Assembly (NCBI GenBank): GCA_024362935.1 | Contig: JANCRA010000003.1 | Location: 9,042,001 to 9,106,000 of the forward strand | Reading direction: 5' to 3' | From: Setophaga petechia | Lineage: Eukaryota; Chordata; Aves; Passeriformes; Parulidae | DNA length: 64,000 bases | Part shown: in pieces, positions 25,935 to 37,870 of the stretch | How the letters are laid out: each line of letters begins with the position of its first letter | Numbering within the stretch: position 1 is the first letter of the stretch | Program-made: the position numbers and the translations under genes | The notes under the pieces: model-generated | Databases searched by the model: none | Told to the model about the DNA's origin: nothing | What the model saw: the letters and a program-made list of their open reading frames with translations, nothing else

Positions 25935-26300
25935 CGGCTGTGGGGCCCGGCATCAGCGGGCAGACACCAACAGCAGGGCACGGCATCACCGGGCAGATAC
26001 CAACAGCAGGGCACGGCATCACCGGGCAGATACCACGGCCCGGCATCACCGGTCAGATACCAACAGCAGGGCACAGTATCACTGGGCAGACACCACGGCA
26101 CGGCATCACCGGGAAGATTCCGGCCGCACGGTCCGGCAGCACCGGCACATCCCTGGCTGAAGGACACGGCAGCAGCGGGCACATCCCGGCCGCATGGCCC
26201 CGCACAACCGGGCACATCCCTGCTCCGGGGCACCGCAGCACCGGGCACATCCCGGCATCAGGGCACGGCAGCAGCGGGCACATCCTGGCTGCACACCGCG
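25935..26300 (+). repeat. CpG-rich minisatellite, about 33-bp unit
   Basis: Tandem units of the form GGCATCACCGGGCAGATACC plus AACAGCAGGGCAC run through the region. The left copies are regular and the right ones degrade to CCGGGCACATCCC-type units. There are roughly ten units in all. Lack of stop codons leaves several frames open on both strands, giving repetitive artefact peptides rich in Gly, Gln, Arg or Cys-Pro. I regard none of these as a gene. Confidence 0.8.
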
Positions 26301-26309
26301 GCAGTTTCA

Positions 26310-26339
26310 CAGGCGCTTACAGCCTTTTGTAAGCGCCTG
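26310..26339 (+). other. Perfect 12-bp inverted repeat with 6-base loop
   Basis: CAGGCGCTTACA at 26310-26321 is followed by GCCTTT and then by its exact reverse complement TGTAAGCGCCTG at 26328-26339. It sits between the minisatellite and the inferred EVL splice donor, about 230 bp into intron 1. It would form a stable stem in DNA or in the nascent transcript. There is no T-run after it, and it is not a bacterial-type terminator. Confidence 0.75.
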
Positions 26340-26571
26340 ATAATCTGTCAGATGGACTTAGGCACTGACAGTCAAACATGCCAAAAACGTCACCACCCAC
26401 TCCTGCTATCCATCCGGTGAAGGACTAGGAAGCGCCGCATTGCTTAACCTCTCCTCCGCCTTCCACTCGCACAGGAAATCCCCACCCCCACGGCGTGACA
26501 CCACCGCGGGCACAGCGATCCCACCGCAGCTCCGCGGCCGCCCTGCCCCGCACATCCCCGCCCGCACTCAC

Positions 26572-26576
26572 CTCAT
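26572..26576 (-). CDS. EVL: EVL first coding exon (Met plus two bases of Ser), inferred
   Basis: On the minus strand the sequence CGGGAAG-ATGAG-GTGAGTGCG shows an ATG with A at -3 and a strong GTGAGT donor directly after five coding bases. Ena/VASP family proteins begin Met-Ser-Glu, and the ATG-AG split before a GAA-CAG exon is what a first exon of EVL or ENAH would show. EVL encodes an actin-regulatory protein with EVH1, proline-rich and EVH2 domains that acts at focal adhesions and the leading edge. No other EVL exon is visible: the next would lie left of base 1. The 5' UTR part of the exon extends to higher coordinates (perhaps to about 26750-26850), and its start cannot be fixed. Five bases alone prove nothing, so the call depends on synteny. 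Confidence 0.6.
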
Positions 26577-26771
26577 CTTCCCGGCGGGGCGCGGCGGCGG
26601 CCGGGGCCGGAGCGGGGCCGGGACCGGGCGGTGGCGGCGGCGGGACGGGGGGGCTCCGGCGGCGGCGCCGCCCCAGCGGCAGCGCCGGGCCCCGGGGCGC
26701 TAGCCGGGCAGCGCGGCGCCGGGCAGCCCCTCCGCCGGCCCGGCCATGTTGCCGGCTCCCGCCCGGCTGCG

Positions 26772-26798
26772 CTGTGTCTGTGTCTGTGTGTGTGTGTG
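26772..26798 (+). repeat. (TG)n/(TCTG) simple repeat near the inferred EVL 5' end
   Basis: TGTGTCTGTGTCTGTGTGTG continues as TGTGTG inside the CpG island, about 200 bp upstream of the inferred EVL start codon. It lies close to where the transcription start would be expected. Confidence 0.85.
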
Positions 26799-26904
26799 GG
26801 CAGGACAAAGCAGCGCCGCCGCCGCTGCCGCCCGCCCCGCTCCGCTCCCACGCGCGGCGGGGCCGCGCCGCCCCCCCCGCCCCGCCCCGCGCTGCCGCCG
26901 CCCC

Positions 26905-27022
26905 CGCCGCGGTGTCGGGGGGAGCCCCGGCCCTGCCCGGCCCCGCCGGGGGTGTCGGGGGGAGCCCCGGCCCTGCCCGGCCCCGCCGCGGTGTCGGGGG
27001 GAGCCCCGGCCCTGCCCGGGTT
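26905..27022. repeat. Three-copy 39-40 bp GC-rich tandem repeat
   Basis: Three nearly identical units start with GGTGTCGGGGGGAGCCCCGG at 26911, 26951 and 26990. Each includes CCCTGCCCGG and all but the last CCCCGCCG. The repeat lies upstream of the inferred EVL start, within the promoter island. Each unit contains a GGGGGG run and the self-complementary segment GGGGAGCCCC or similar. Confidence 0.85.
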
Positions 27023-27190
27023 CCCCGCCCGGCGCAGGTGGGGCGGGAGCGGCCCCGCACCGTGCGCGGCTCCGAGCGGCGGCTCCGGGCTCCCTCGAGC
27101 CCCTCGGCCCGTGCCGGTGCTGGGGCTTGGCCGTGCCGCGTCCCCGAACCGTTCCCGGCTGGAGCGGGGCAGTGCCGGGGTTGGAGACCT

Positions 27191-30100
27191 GGCCTCCGCA
27201 CAGTGGTGTCCTGTGCAGGCACAGAACCGGTGCTTTTGTGGGTAGAAGCAGGAACAGAAGTGGCATTTCCAGCTAACACCGGAGGGCAGCTGTGCTTCCT
27301 GGTCCCTGACCCTTCCCGCGTGTCTCAACGAGTGTCCCTGCGAGCTCTCTTGCCCTGTTATCAGCCTCGTCCGTTCTCTACATACACCTTCCCACCATCG
27401 ACCCTGGGAACACTGCGGTGTCTCCACCTCCTGTGTTTCTCCCACCCAAATTTCCTCCCCACTCCACATCCCAGTCCTGTTCTTAACCTGCTGCCCTTCG
27501 CCTTCCAGTCACCTCCTGCCAACTCCCGTTTGCAGCCCACGCCACAGTGTGATGATATTGACGAGGTCCAGAGCCTGGAACTTCCCTTGCCCCTCTCCAT
27601 GTCTCTTTACCTCTTGCCATGCACCACCCAGTAGAAAAAAGATTATTTTGAAATTTGTATCACTTGAATATCCTCAAGGATCTGCCATGATACAGGACAA
27701 AATTATGCGGTTGTTTCTTAGGTCTTCCACACATGGGTCACCACAACTTGTTTGCCATTTCTCAAGAGTAGAGGCTCTTCACTCTGACTCTCTGTAGTTG
27801 TCCCACAGAGATGGGAGATGTCTCATTGATGTCTCCCAGCTCTGCATCACCCAGTTTAGACACAAAAACCCCCAAACAACCGTGTAATCCAAGAGCAAGC
27901 AGGGGGTGTGCACATGGTCTGCCTGGAACAGAAAAGGCTTCTGGCCCTCTCCCTCCCCCTGTGTGTCTGTCCCAATTAACACATCGCTCCCTGAGACCAC
28001 CCTCCATCCCCGTGTGGCCTGAAGGACGAGGGAGATGTAGCCCGCGTCTGTGTGTGGGGGTGGCTTTGGGGAGGTGCAGCCGGTGTGGCTGGGGAAGGTG
28101 GGCTCTGGGCAGTGCCTATGGCGCAAAGCTGTGAGAAGGCTCAGGGGAATGTGCCCATGGTGCAGAGCAGACTGTGGTGCTGCACAGGAGGTGACCAGGT
28201 GTGGCACAGAATGTGCAGGAGATTAAGAGCAAAGCAAGAGGAGTCATTTTCCACATAAATACTTCACATTTTTATTTCAACTTCTCTGAAAAGTTTATAT
28301 ACTCATGCCAATACAACACTTTTACTGTACTGGTAACCTATGTCACCAGAATAAATGTTGCAAAAATGTTGCCCATAGATTTGATGCCCTACAGAGCTCT
28401 TTCACCACTGGCTTGTCAAGCTTTGCTGCTGTCCACTGCAGCTCCATACAAAATAAAATATACTACAATAACAACAACAAAATATGACAGCAACAAACCC
28501 CATTATAGTAATCATGTATATGCCTTTTATTCAAGGCCATGCTTGTTTCTTGGTAGCTAATACATATCTGATATCTGCTGTTTCAATGATCATTAATATG
28601 TTAAAGAAATAATTAGAGACAGAGTTACTGAAGGGCTCAGGGGGAGGGAATCTCCAGCACTCCTGTGCTCACAAGCACAACTCCCAGCTCGTGCTTTCCC
28701 TGTCCCACAGCAGCTCTGCTCCATCCTCTTCCTAAGCAACCCCACCAATGGATCTAAGCTCACTTCAGATAGAGAGGGGCTCCTAAAGAAGCTGCTTCCC
28801 TTACATCTAAGGGGCCTCCTTGTTTGTTTGAAACCAAAACTTACAGCCCTTTCTTATTAGCAATTATCCTAAATCTCCTAGGAGGCACAATATATGTTGT
28901 TTGTACAAAGGGACAATTGTGTCAGACCACAGATCTGATATGCAGTCTCCCCCAAGTGACAGTGGGGGAGAAACTCATTCACGTAATTTGTGATGAGGCT
29001 GCTGAAGGTAGTAATAATATGAAAAAATAATGAGCAAAAATAAAATGTATTTTCTTATTACTATCATCTGACTAATCCTTTAGAGTGTGGGTCACTGACT
29101 AGCTCGTGGGACATATGGGAGACAGCATAAGGCAGGGAGGACACTTATTAAAGTAGAGTTTCATGGTGATACTAGAATTTAAGATTTGATTAAAATAGAA
29201 TATTAATATGTAATTTCACTGATAATCTGTTTTTTAAGAATATAATTTCCTTAAGATAGGCTTATACAGGCATAAATGAAACAGGCAAATAAATTTATGT
29301 AAATCATACTATGTTTGAGATATAAAACTACAATGTATTGTTTTATAGAAGCAAAACTGTCTTCTGCAAAGACTTTTATCTGTGCACCTTGGCTGCACAG
29401 CACAAAGGGGCACAAAGAGCTGAAACCACAGGCACCATGTTCCCCAGTACTGACACATCCAGCCCTGGCAGCTGCCCACGAGGGACCGCAAACCACTGGG
29501 TAAGGACAGGGGTGGCTTCTGCCACTCACCACTCTGTACCTGCACTGTCTCCTGAGCACAGCTACTCTCTGTCCCTGGGCAAGCTGCAACACCTTACTGC
29601 ATATAAACTTGTGCAGCATCGACCCTTGCAAAGGGCTGGGAGGCTTAATTGCCCATGAGGTGGTTGAGAAGTGATGCAGAAATGCAGTGAGGTTACTAGA
29701 CTAGACAATTATATTTGCTGTTTTATTTATTCTTACAGAAAGAAGCAAGAGAGGAATGACAGATACCAATCTTTCTGGCCACTAATGGCACAAAAGTAGA
29801 ACAGCATTAAAAATCTTTCTTGTATCAGAATCCGTGAGGTTTCCTTATCAACATTCATTGGTTGGCCAGGAGATCACTGTGTTGACAGAAAGACATGACT
29901 GGACCATGTAATAATTGCTTTGCTGGGACAAATCTGACATTACATTGCAATCAAAACTGTATGTCTTTCAAGAGACTTAAAACTGGCAATTTGTATTGAC
30001 AGTTACATAATCCTTATACTCTTGGTAGCTCACCTGCCTGAGGGGAAATCCTGACCCTCCAGTGCGACCTCCATCTTGCTGGATTCATTGTGAGTGGCTC

Positions 30101-33100
30101 CATCACTCTTCCCTCTTCCCATTGCACCTCTCTCTGTCTGCAAATTCTCCTGCAGAGCCCAGCACAGACCTGCACAAGAGAAGTACTGTCCCTACAACTG
30201 CACCTTTCCCCGCTGAGACCTCCTGCTTGGCAAACCCTGATGGATCTGCTGCCAGGCCCCTGGGTCCTGTTGCAATAACTGCCCTGGGGCCTGCTCTGTT
30301 TGTTGTTTCAGATTTCATGTTAGGAGGGGAGGAGGAGGAAGAGGATGCCCTCCTTATGCAGTCACACAGCCTGGGGCAACATCCTCTGTAAACACCTCCT
30401 ATCAAGGTCATCCAGCTGTTTTTCTCAGACACTCCATACCATGTCCAGGCTGGTGCAGCAAGAGCCTTGTGGTCATTTTTTTCCCATTGAATTTGTCCAG
30501 CTCAGAGTTTTCTCTTGACTCTCTGGCACTTTCCTGTGGACTTGTCCACAAAATGACCTCTTTTCCCTTGAAAAGGGAAAACAAATGTCCACAATATCTT
30601 GCTTACACACTTATTATTGGAAGGCTCTTCCTAAGCAAGGAGGATTTAGCCTTGTGAAAGTCACCCTTGAGGGCAAATAATTATATCAATTCATTATATC
30701 ACATCCAGTAATATATATATGCTTTTATTCCTAGAAGAATTGTTCCTCAGACAGTAACATGACTCAGAACTTTTGCCAAAGACGAAGCTGTACAATTTCA
30801 CAGACAGTCACAGAGAATGAAAGAACATGATTTCCAACTTCAGGTGCAAGATGAGATTCAAAGATCCCCAAAATTCAGAGAGGTTCAGTCCTGGATGTTG
30901 GGTTTTCACCATCACAACATCCCTACGATCTTTGGCACCATTTGGCAAAGGTTCCACCTCAGGTTTGTTGTGGCAGCCTAAAGGAGCCATGGTGAGGTCA
31001 CTCACTGTCTGCACCTGGATTCCCTTAGCAACACTTCATCCAGTTCTGGGATGAAGAAGAAAGGATGAGAAGAGAGTGGAACAAATAATCAAGTAGCAGA
31101 AGAGTACAGCAGGTGCTAAAGGGAATAGGAAAATGGAGACTACAGAAAAATTAAGGAATTAATAAGTTTGGAATTTTTATTTTTACAAGAAAAGGAGAGA
31201 AAAGGAAATTACATGAAAAGGAAAAACATGAAGAAATCATGAAGGGAAAGAAGTAATATAGGAAAAGGCAGAGAATAAATAGGAAAAATAGACTGTTGAT
31301 GTACTTTAATTCTATTTCATTACACTTCCTCCAGTGAAGATGGGAGTCCAACTTTGCTTTCAGGGAGATAGTCAGTGCCTCCTCTTGGAAAGGGAGGAGC
31401 TCACTGGCACTTTTATTTTTCCTGTTATGCCTTCAGAGAGCAGAGTTTACAATCACTGGGGAGGCTGCAGCAGGAAGCTGCAGACTTCCAGGCAGCAGGG
31501 AGGAGCTGTGCCTTGCAGGCAGACCCTGGGGACCTGTCCCAGGCCAAAGGTGACTTTCCCTCTCACCCACAGCCAGTGGGAAGGGAGGTGGCACAGGGGT
31601 GGTGCTGTGCTCCCCAAGCCAGAGGCACTGGGGCTCTCCAGGCTGCTAAGGCTGCGTGTGGCCACGTTTTCTGCTGAGCAGGAGCTGCACATACGGGAAA
31701 TGCCACAGGGCTTTTCACTTGGGCTGAGCCTCCTGTCAGCTCACTCTGCAACTGTTCGAGCTGTAGACAGAGACTCTCAGACAGAGCTCAGCTTCTGCTC
31801 TTTTTAGGTGCTGTGAAGAGGCCAAAACACTTGAACCTCTGGTGCAATAACTTTCCCTGCGGTTATACACTGATGTCATAAATTTCATGTTATAATGCCA
31901 ATGAAAGCTGATGAAAAGGAGAAGCAGGGCAGGGAGGAAGGAACCCTAAAATGATGACATTTATCTCATGAGAAACTGAATCCAGAAAGAACAGCCAGGC
32001 AATTGATTTTGTAGAGAGGAGCTCTCTTCAGGCTCGTGCAGACTGTTCCCCCTTCAGCACATCTCTGCAGTGCAAGGGCAAATCAAGGCAACAGCAAATT
32101 ACAATAATCTAACATGGCTGCAGAACTCACCCAGGCTTTTTAATTTTTTCTTTCTAACCATAATGACTGAACAGCCTGAAGGAGATTTCTTTATCCTTCA
32201 ACCTGGAATTTGGAGCAACTGTAGCTCGTGTAGCACTGACAGAATTCACAGAGCAGATGAATTTACTTCCCTCTGGCTACATGCTTATTCTAGGTAATTC
32301 CAAAGGGCAGATTTAAAAAATGTTCATCTCTTACAAGCTCATGATAAAAACCCATTCAGTTGCATAGAGACCCAGAAAGCAGGTCACTATTCCCATGGTT
32401 CTGAGCTCAGCACCTCAGACTAGACCCAAAGAGGCAGCCTTTAACGACAGGTATGTCCACTGCAAACAAACAGAAATGTCTAAATTCCTTTAGTGTAGTC
32501 TGTAGTTAGCCAGAAGATGGTAGGGGAAGCTGGTGGGGAAGAACACCTTGAGTCCAAGACTTGAAGCTTTCCTAACAAGACAGACAAAATGTGAGGTCCA
32601 AAGGAGTGCCTACAGTGTTAGGTGACACTGACAGGCCCTGGTGAAAGGAGGCCCCTTCTTCTAAATTTGGCTGGAAATGGGGGGATCCCCAGTGCTGTGA
32701 CCCATCCTCACTGACACAGGTCTCTGAAGTGGCTTTTGAAGATTAGCCCATTGCTATTGCTGCTGACTTTAAAAAGTTCTGTTGGACTCAGAGCTAGATG
32801 GCAGCTTTGGCTGCACTGCCATTGATACCTCCATGCAAATTATCACTTGGTCTTCTGCCATTATTTGATGAATTCAGGGGGCAAAGTAGTTCCATTAAGA
32901 AAAATGAAATTGCTGCAGAAGTTCATGACCAAGGAGAACCATAAATCTCTCCCAGCAAGAGCATGAACAGCCAATGTCCTCACTCAGCCAGCAGCCTCCA
33001 TCCACACGCAGACATCTGGGAGTGGCTCTGTCCTTCCTTTCCCAGGAGCTGGCTCCTCATCTCCCATCCTCTGGATGAGGAGGTGCCCTGGCTTGGGGCA

Positions 33101-36100
33101 GCTCTTGTGCAGAGCAGGCTGCTGCAGCTGGGGCTGCATGGCAGCGACCAGACTGCCCTGGCACAGCTGTGAATCCCGGCCAGCAATGGGAGAAGAGGAT
33201 TTCAGTTCAGGCTTCCCATAATTCTGTTCTTTCCACAAGTAATTAAAGTGACATTTTCCTTGCCATCTGTAGGATTTTTTGGGGATGCAATTGAGTGATC
33301 TGTCAACAGCCCTGTTTCCAGTAGAAAACAGAGCAAAAAGACTGCCTGCTTCCCTGAGCGGAACCAGAAGAAATTAAAAATGCCAACTCTTGCAAAAATG
33401 GGGCTGTTTTGCCCTTGCAAGCTCTTGCACATGAATAATTCTGAAGGAAAATATTATCCTCTAATATTAAATCTTCTGAAGAATAAAAATCATCCAAACA
33501 TTTCACATAGGAAATATGACCTTGAATTAACTAACCCCATATTAATTACAATAGTAAAAAATCCATTTTAACAGAATTGATTTGCTCCACAAGGAATTTT
33601 TAAAAGGAATTTGAAATGGTAGGATTTTTTAACTCACCAGCATTACAAAAATTATTTTCTTTTACATTTATTACCTTCTTTGCTTTTTTTAAAAATATCT
33701 TTTATAAAGTATTTTATATATTTATATATTTTTAATATAGTGACTGTTTTTTTAGAGCTTATCTGTTGGAAATTGTTAATACCTCTCAGGTTTCACCAAC
33801 CTGTCCAAACCGAGCACTATCAGAAACATTTATGTAATAATCATCTTTCAGGAAATAATTAAAATAGTACATATTGGATTAAGTTGAAAAAGGCCATAGT
33901 TTTGATACCATACAAATATGCATAGTTTCTGAGTAAAATAAATATATGAAGACAGACAGAAGAGGCAAACAAAATAATGAAAATCTCTACTTGGAATTGG
34001 GCAATGATCCTAAAAACCAGATTGAGTCTATGTTTATTTTATAAGTGTGTAAAAGAGGAAGAAAGAGGTATTTTGTAAGCATTTGTGTAGTTTTCTGAAT
34101 AACTTAAGACTTAAGAGAATAGACAGTATCAACTTTAGTAGCTAACCACTTTGAATACTCTAACAGAGAAGCATTACCCAAATACACGCTCTTCAGTTTG
34201 GACAAATATGACAGTCATACAGTTGAAGTAAGTATAAGATCCCAAAATCCTTTTGCTAAATGCCACAGAACAGAGAAAAAAAATCCCTACCCTAAAAATA
34301 TTTCAAAGTCTAAGTACATGATGCAAATTAGAAGCTGCCCACAGACAAACAGACAATTGAGAAATAATGGGACAGTGCTGGTCCCCTCAGTGTCCCCACT
34401 CAGGGAGGTGTCCGGGCAGGGAGAAAGGGCTGAAAGCAGATGCACTCACTGATATCCTGAAGTGCAAGTCACAGAAGAAGAGTGAACAGAGATACAATAA
34501 GAAACCATGAACACAGCCCCAAAACTATCAGAGAGGTAGTCAGGGCCCCTGGCTTTATGAGCAGGTAAGGGCAGCAACCTGGGCCAGTCATGGATGCAGT
34601 CCTGGGAGCTGAACACTAATGCTGGAATGAAGGGAAGAAAAGCAAGAAATGGGAACTGAAACCAAAGGAAGTTGAAGGGGAGGATCTGAATGCTTGGTAG
34701 ACAATAGCAATACACAAAAGACATGAAAAGATGAGTCTCCTTCAAGAAACACTGCACCTACTGCAGCCAGGATGAGGGGAAGGAACAGACAGAAGCAGAA
34801 GCCCAGGTGTGTCCTCAGCCATGGACTGCAGACCAGCCTTATGCTCTGTGGCAGGGCAGGAAAAGAGAGCTGCTGCACACAGAGTGTCAGGTAAAGAATT
34901 CAGGTGTTCTTGAGCGAATAAAATACACAAAGCTCTTTCTTTATTTTATTTTGTTCTCTTTTTCTTGTAAAGTGAAAAAGAAGACACTCCTGAGAAAACA
35001 AATAAATGCAAGAACAAAGGAACAAGGATGGAAGAGAGGAGAGCTGAAGATTAGCTATAACAATGGCAAAATTGTGTAGAGTTTCCTGGATAAAGAAAGG
35101 AGAATAACAGTCATCAAACGGATATTTGGCTTAAGACATTACCATTTGCCAATTCAGCTAATACATTTATCAGGTTTTCATAAAGGAACAAAGACACATT
35201 TAACAGCAAAAGTTAGAAACAGAGGAGCAGCAGAGGCACAGATGGGATGGGATTGTTGAAAAGCCCTTTGATCAGTAACCCTAGGGATGAACTTGCAGTA
35301 TTCCTCATCTATTTCTTCTAAAGGATAACAGTTTAAAATGAAGAAAGGGATCACAAATGCTTTACTATATCCCAAGAGTAGCACCATGTGAGAAGGATAA
35401 AAGGGAAGGAGCCAAGTCAATTTGCAGCTCCTGTTTTCTATGCTGCAAGTAATGACAAGTCACCTACAGTTCCAAAAGCAGAAAACCTGAAAGCACCCCA
35501 TTTGCAAAAGCAAATTTAAAAAAAAATTAAAATCACCAGAAAGCATTGTGGATAACCAAGCATCCAGACACAATGAAAACCTGTCACTTGTGTGTTATGG
35601 ACTCTTATGACTGAGTTAACCTTAGAAAGGGTAAGGGTATTTGCTTTAGCTTCACACACTTCAAGAAGAGGGAGATTAACATCAATATTAAAAAAAGTTG
35701 TTCCAGTGCTCCTTTGGCCATTTATTTTTCACATTGCACAGCTAGATCAGAAACTGAGGAGACAGGTTTTTTGTTTGCCTCAGTTTTTGTGTCCCAGCTT
35801 GGTTCTGCTTATGGTCACAATAACTCTTGTGCTGCTGCATGGGATCAGAGTAACCAGCTGGGATCAAGGCCTCTGCCTTCAGTGACAGTGCCAGGTAACA
35901 TCAGGGTAAAGTGACCCTGAAACCATGGCCTTCAAAGGTCTTGCCTGAGGACAAGTTCCTAACACAGAAATTGTCAGGAGCTCTTGCCACGAGCATAAAT
36001 CTGAACAGTGGAACAACATTCCAGCAGCTGAGTACCCAGAAACAGGAGATGTGCACTGGGAGTTTGTAGGTGAGAGCATGTGGTGTGTCCTTCCTGCTGC

Positions 36101-36314
36101 AAAGCTGGAGTTTCACTCTCCAGGTATGTATTGTCATCATGTCCCCAGGGTCACGGGCACACATAAAATTATGTACTCCAAAATCCAGATTTTACTGCCA
36201 AATATTTTCAAATGCATCTCTAACTGAGAAATCACAAATGTGTGTTGTTAACTAAAAGCCTGTCTCTTTATCATGCTTAAACAAAGACACCTTACTAAAC
36301 AAGAAGAATGCATT
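27191..36314. other. Intergenic region between EVL and EML1
   Basis: About 9 kb lie between the inferred EVL promoter and the EML1 3' end. No exon with coding-like sequence and splice signals, no RNA gene and no clear CR1 or LTR is seen. GC content falls from the island shore (up to about 28200) to AT-rich DNA from 33500. Open frames of about 110-160 codons at 30062-30391 and 31334-31807 are crossed by frames on the other strand and have no recognised domain. Confidence 0.6.
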
Positions 36315-36335
36315 GAGAAGTCACTTTAATACATG

Positions 36336-36341
36336 TTTATT
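36336..36341 (-). terminator. EML1: Candidate distal EML1 poly(A) signal
   Basis: AATAAA on the minus strand (TTTATT on plus), followed downstream by ATTAAAG. Another AATAAA lies at 36397-36402. Together they would give a 3' UTR of about 1.35-1.43 kb. Confidence 0.45.
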
Positions 36342-36969
36342 GGTGTCCTGCACTTTCAGTGTAGGAGGTTGGAGATGTAATAAAAAAGTTTCAAAATTTA
36401 TTGGTTCAATTTCATTTAAATCACTCTAAACAACCAGTGCTTTAGAGTTCAGAGAATTAACATTTACTGTCTGTTACAAGCAAAATTTTAATATTACCTT
36501 TTTCGAGTCCACTTAGAACTCTTCTTTTAAAATTTTTCAGATACATTCCTCATAGTAAACAATACATTTCAATCTGTGTCACAATCAACATTGATAAGGC
36601 CTTCTTAACCATTTTATACCACCTCCACTGTTACTTCATTGCAAAACACAATCTTATTTCATACTATAAATACCCATCCATGCACAAAACACAGGGGCCA
36701 GAAGTTACACATTAATATTTCATGTAGGCTTCCAAGTCTTCCTTTACCCTCTGCAGGTTTATGGTACACTTAAAAAGATATCTTTAGACTTGGTCTACTT
36801 GGTCTTAAAATACAAATATACAGTATCCATAAGCATAAAAAAGTAAAGCTAGATGGCCTTACCATTTGTTATGAACTGCTAAAATCTTATACATGTACAA
36901 TATAGCATCATGCTGATTAATATACATATTAGTTAAATATTTGAGCCAATAATGGGGGTGTGGCCAAGC

Positions 36970-36983
36970 TTTATTGGTTTATT
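36970..36983 (-). terminator. EML1: Candidate proximal EML1 poly(A) signals, two in tandem
   Basis: Two AATAAA hexamers on the minus strand (36978-36983 and 36970-36975) are separated by two bases. Use of them would give a 3' UTR of roughly 0.8 kb, so alternative polyadenylation is plausible. Confidence 0.4.
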
Positions 36984-37744
36984 TTCAAAAAGAAATTTTT
37001 AATATACAAGTAAAAAGATTTTTAATTTAAACTCATATGGACTACCTGAACCACACAGACATCTGTAAGCCCTGCTGAAAAATTCAGGTCAAACTGGGAC
37101 AAAGCCTGCTGATTCATTGGAAAAGGAACACAACTCCTCATGGGTGACACCCACAGTGTGCTGTTACCAAGAGAATGCAAATTTACCAGCATTCACATTT
37201 TCAGGTCTAGAACGCTAATTTTTGCATCTTAAATTGCAGTTTATACTTTATGTATCTATTCATCAGCCTCCAGCAGAAACAGTTCAGTACCTTGACATTG
37301 TCATAGATTTTTCTATATAAGTAGATATATAGTACAAAGTGTAGATAGTGAAACGAATAAGCACATATATACAGTCTTTGAAAGGCATTTTTGTGACCAG
37401 TTTAGCAGTGTTTATAGAAAACATTTAAGATAGTCACATTCTGCTGATACCACTGTATTGCAAACTGTCAAGCCACATTTCTTATATTAAACTTGTACTG
37501 CATTGTATATTGTACAACAGAGAACGATCAATCTTAAGGTGTGACACAATGAAAAAAAAATACTAGACTGAGTAAGGTAACCAGCACAGGGCTTAATTTT
37601 CCTGAGGTTTGTAAGAATTTTTTAAACAAAAATCACAGTGACCAGGCTAAACTGCAAACATACTGTTAAGTTTTAAATATACAGTTTATACATAAGTTCT
37701 GTGCACGGTCGACTCCACTGCGTATGTTCATGCTGATGTTTCCT

Positions 37745-37870
37745 TTAAATGACTCGCCACTGCATAATACTTGTGTCCTTTCCTCCTGTGGAGATGAGGT
37801 GGGTGTCTTCACAGAGAAAATCTACATTAGTTACATGACTACTGTGTCCACCGTACACATGGCTTGGAGC
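37745..37870 (-). CDS. EML1: EML1 terminal coding exon, residues about 775-815 and stop
   Basis: It is entered after GTTTTCTAG. It encodes APSHVYGGHSSHVTNVDFLC, EDTHLISTGGKDTSIMQW and RVI, then TAA at 37747-37745. It closes the last WD blade. The C terminus is at the same position as in human EML1 and lacks the long acidic tail of EML4. Confidence 0.97.
   Translation of the reverse strand, partial: APSHVYGGHSSHVTNVDFLCEDTHLISTGGKDTSIMQWRVI

Larger units (their letters stand above)
25690..27190 (-). promoter_or_regulatory. EVL: CpG island, inferred EVL promoter region
   Basis: About 1.5 kb is strongly GC-rich and CpG-dense, and AT-rich DNA flanks it on both sides. The densest part (26520-27100) has many GGGGCGG/CCGCCCC boxes and no TATA box, as is typical of a housekeeping-type promoter. 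On the minus strand it contains an ATG in a good Kozak context followed at once by a splice donor. Sequence to the right of the exon is promoter and 5' UTR, and sequence to the left is the start of intron 1. The assignment to EVL rests on the gene order EML1-EVL known from human 14q32 and on the split Met-Ser start. Confidence 0.7.
36315..37744 (-). other. EML1: EML1 3' untranslated region, distal end approximate
   Basis: The sequence following the TAA stop on the minus strand is AT-rich, apparently free of repeats, and carries several AATAAA signals. The last clear one in this stretch is at 36336-36341, which would place cleavage near 36315. A still more distal end cannot be excluded, because further AATAAA-like sites occur beyond it (for example near 34938). 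Confidence 0.55.

Noticed and set aside
25499..26420. Open frames of 212 and 249 codons with internal repeats (for example GTASPGRYQQQ or CPVMPCPAVGI type)
   Set aside because: The periodicity follows the 33-bp DNA minisatellite in all frames and on both strands. No splice sites or known domain support a protein.
1..26571. Possible host of the miR-342 hairpin known from mammalian EVL introns
   Set aside because: I looked for the mature sequence start (TCTCACACAGAAATCG) and did not see it. That microRNA is in a later intron in mammals and may be absent from birds.
26425..27634. Long open frames of 176-379 codons on both strands across the CpG island
   Set aside because: They overlap in nearly every frame, are made of Ala/Arg/Pro/Gly from GC-rich repeats, and cover a promoter and tandem repeats. 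Stop codons are rare because of composition.
32780..32815. Second CTCF-like motif (GCTAGATGGCAGC)
   Set aside because: The core half matches, but the first three positions of the consensus do not, and the surroundings are ordinary intergenic DNA.
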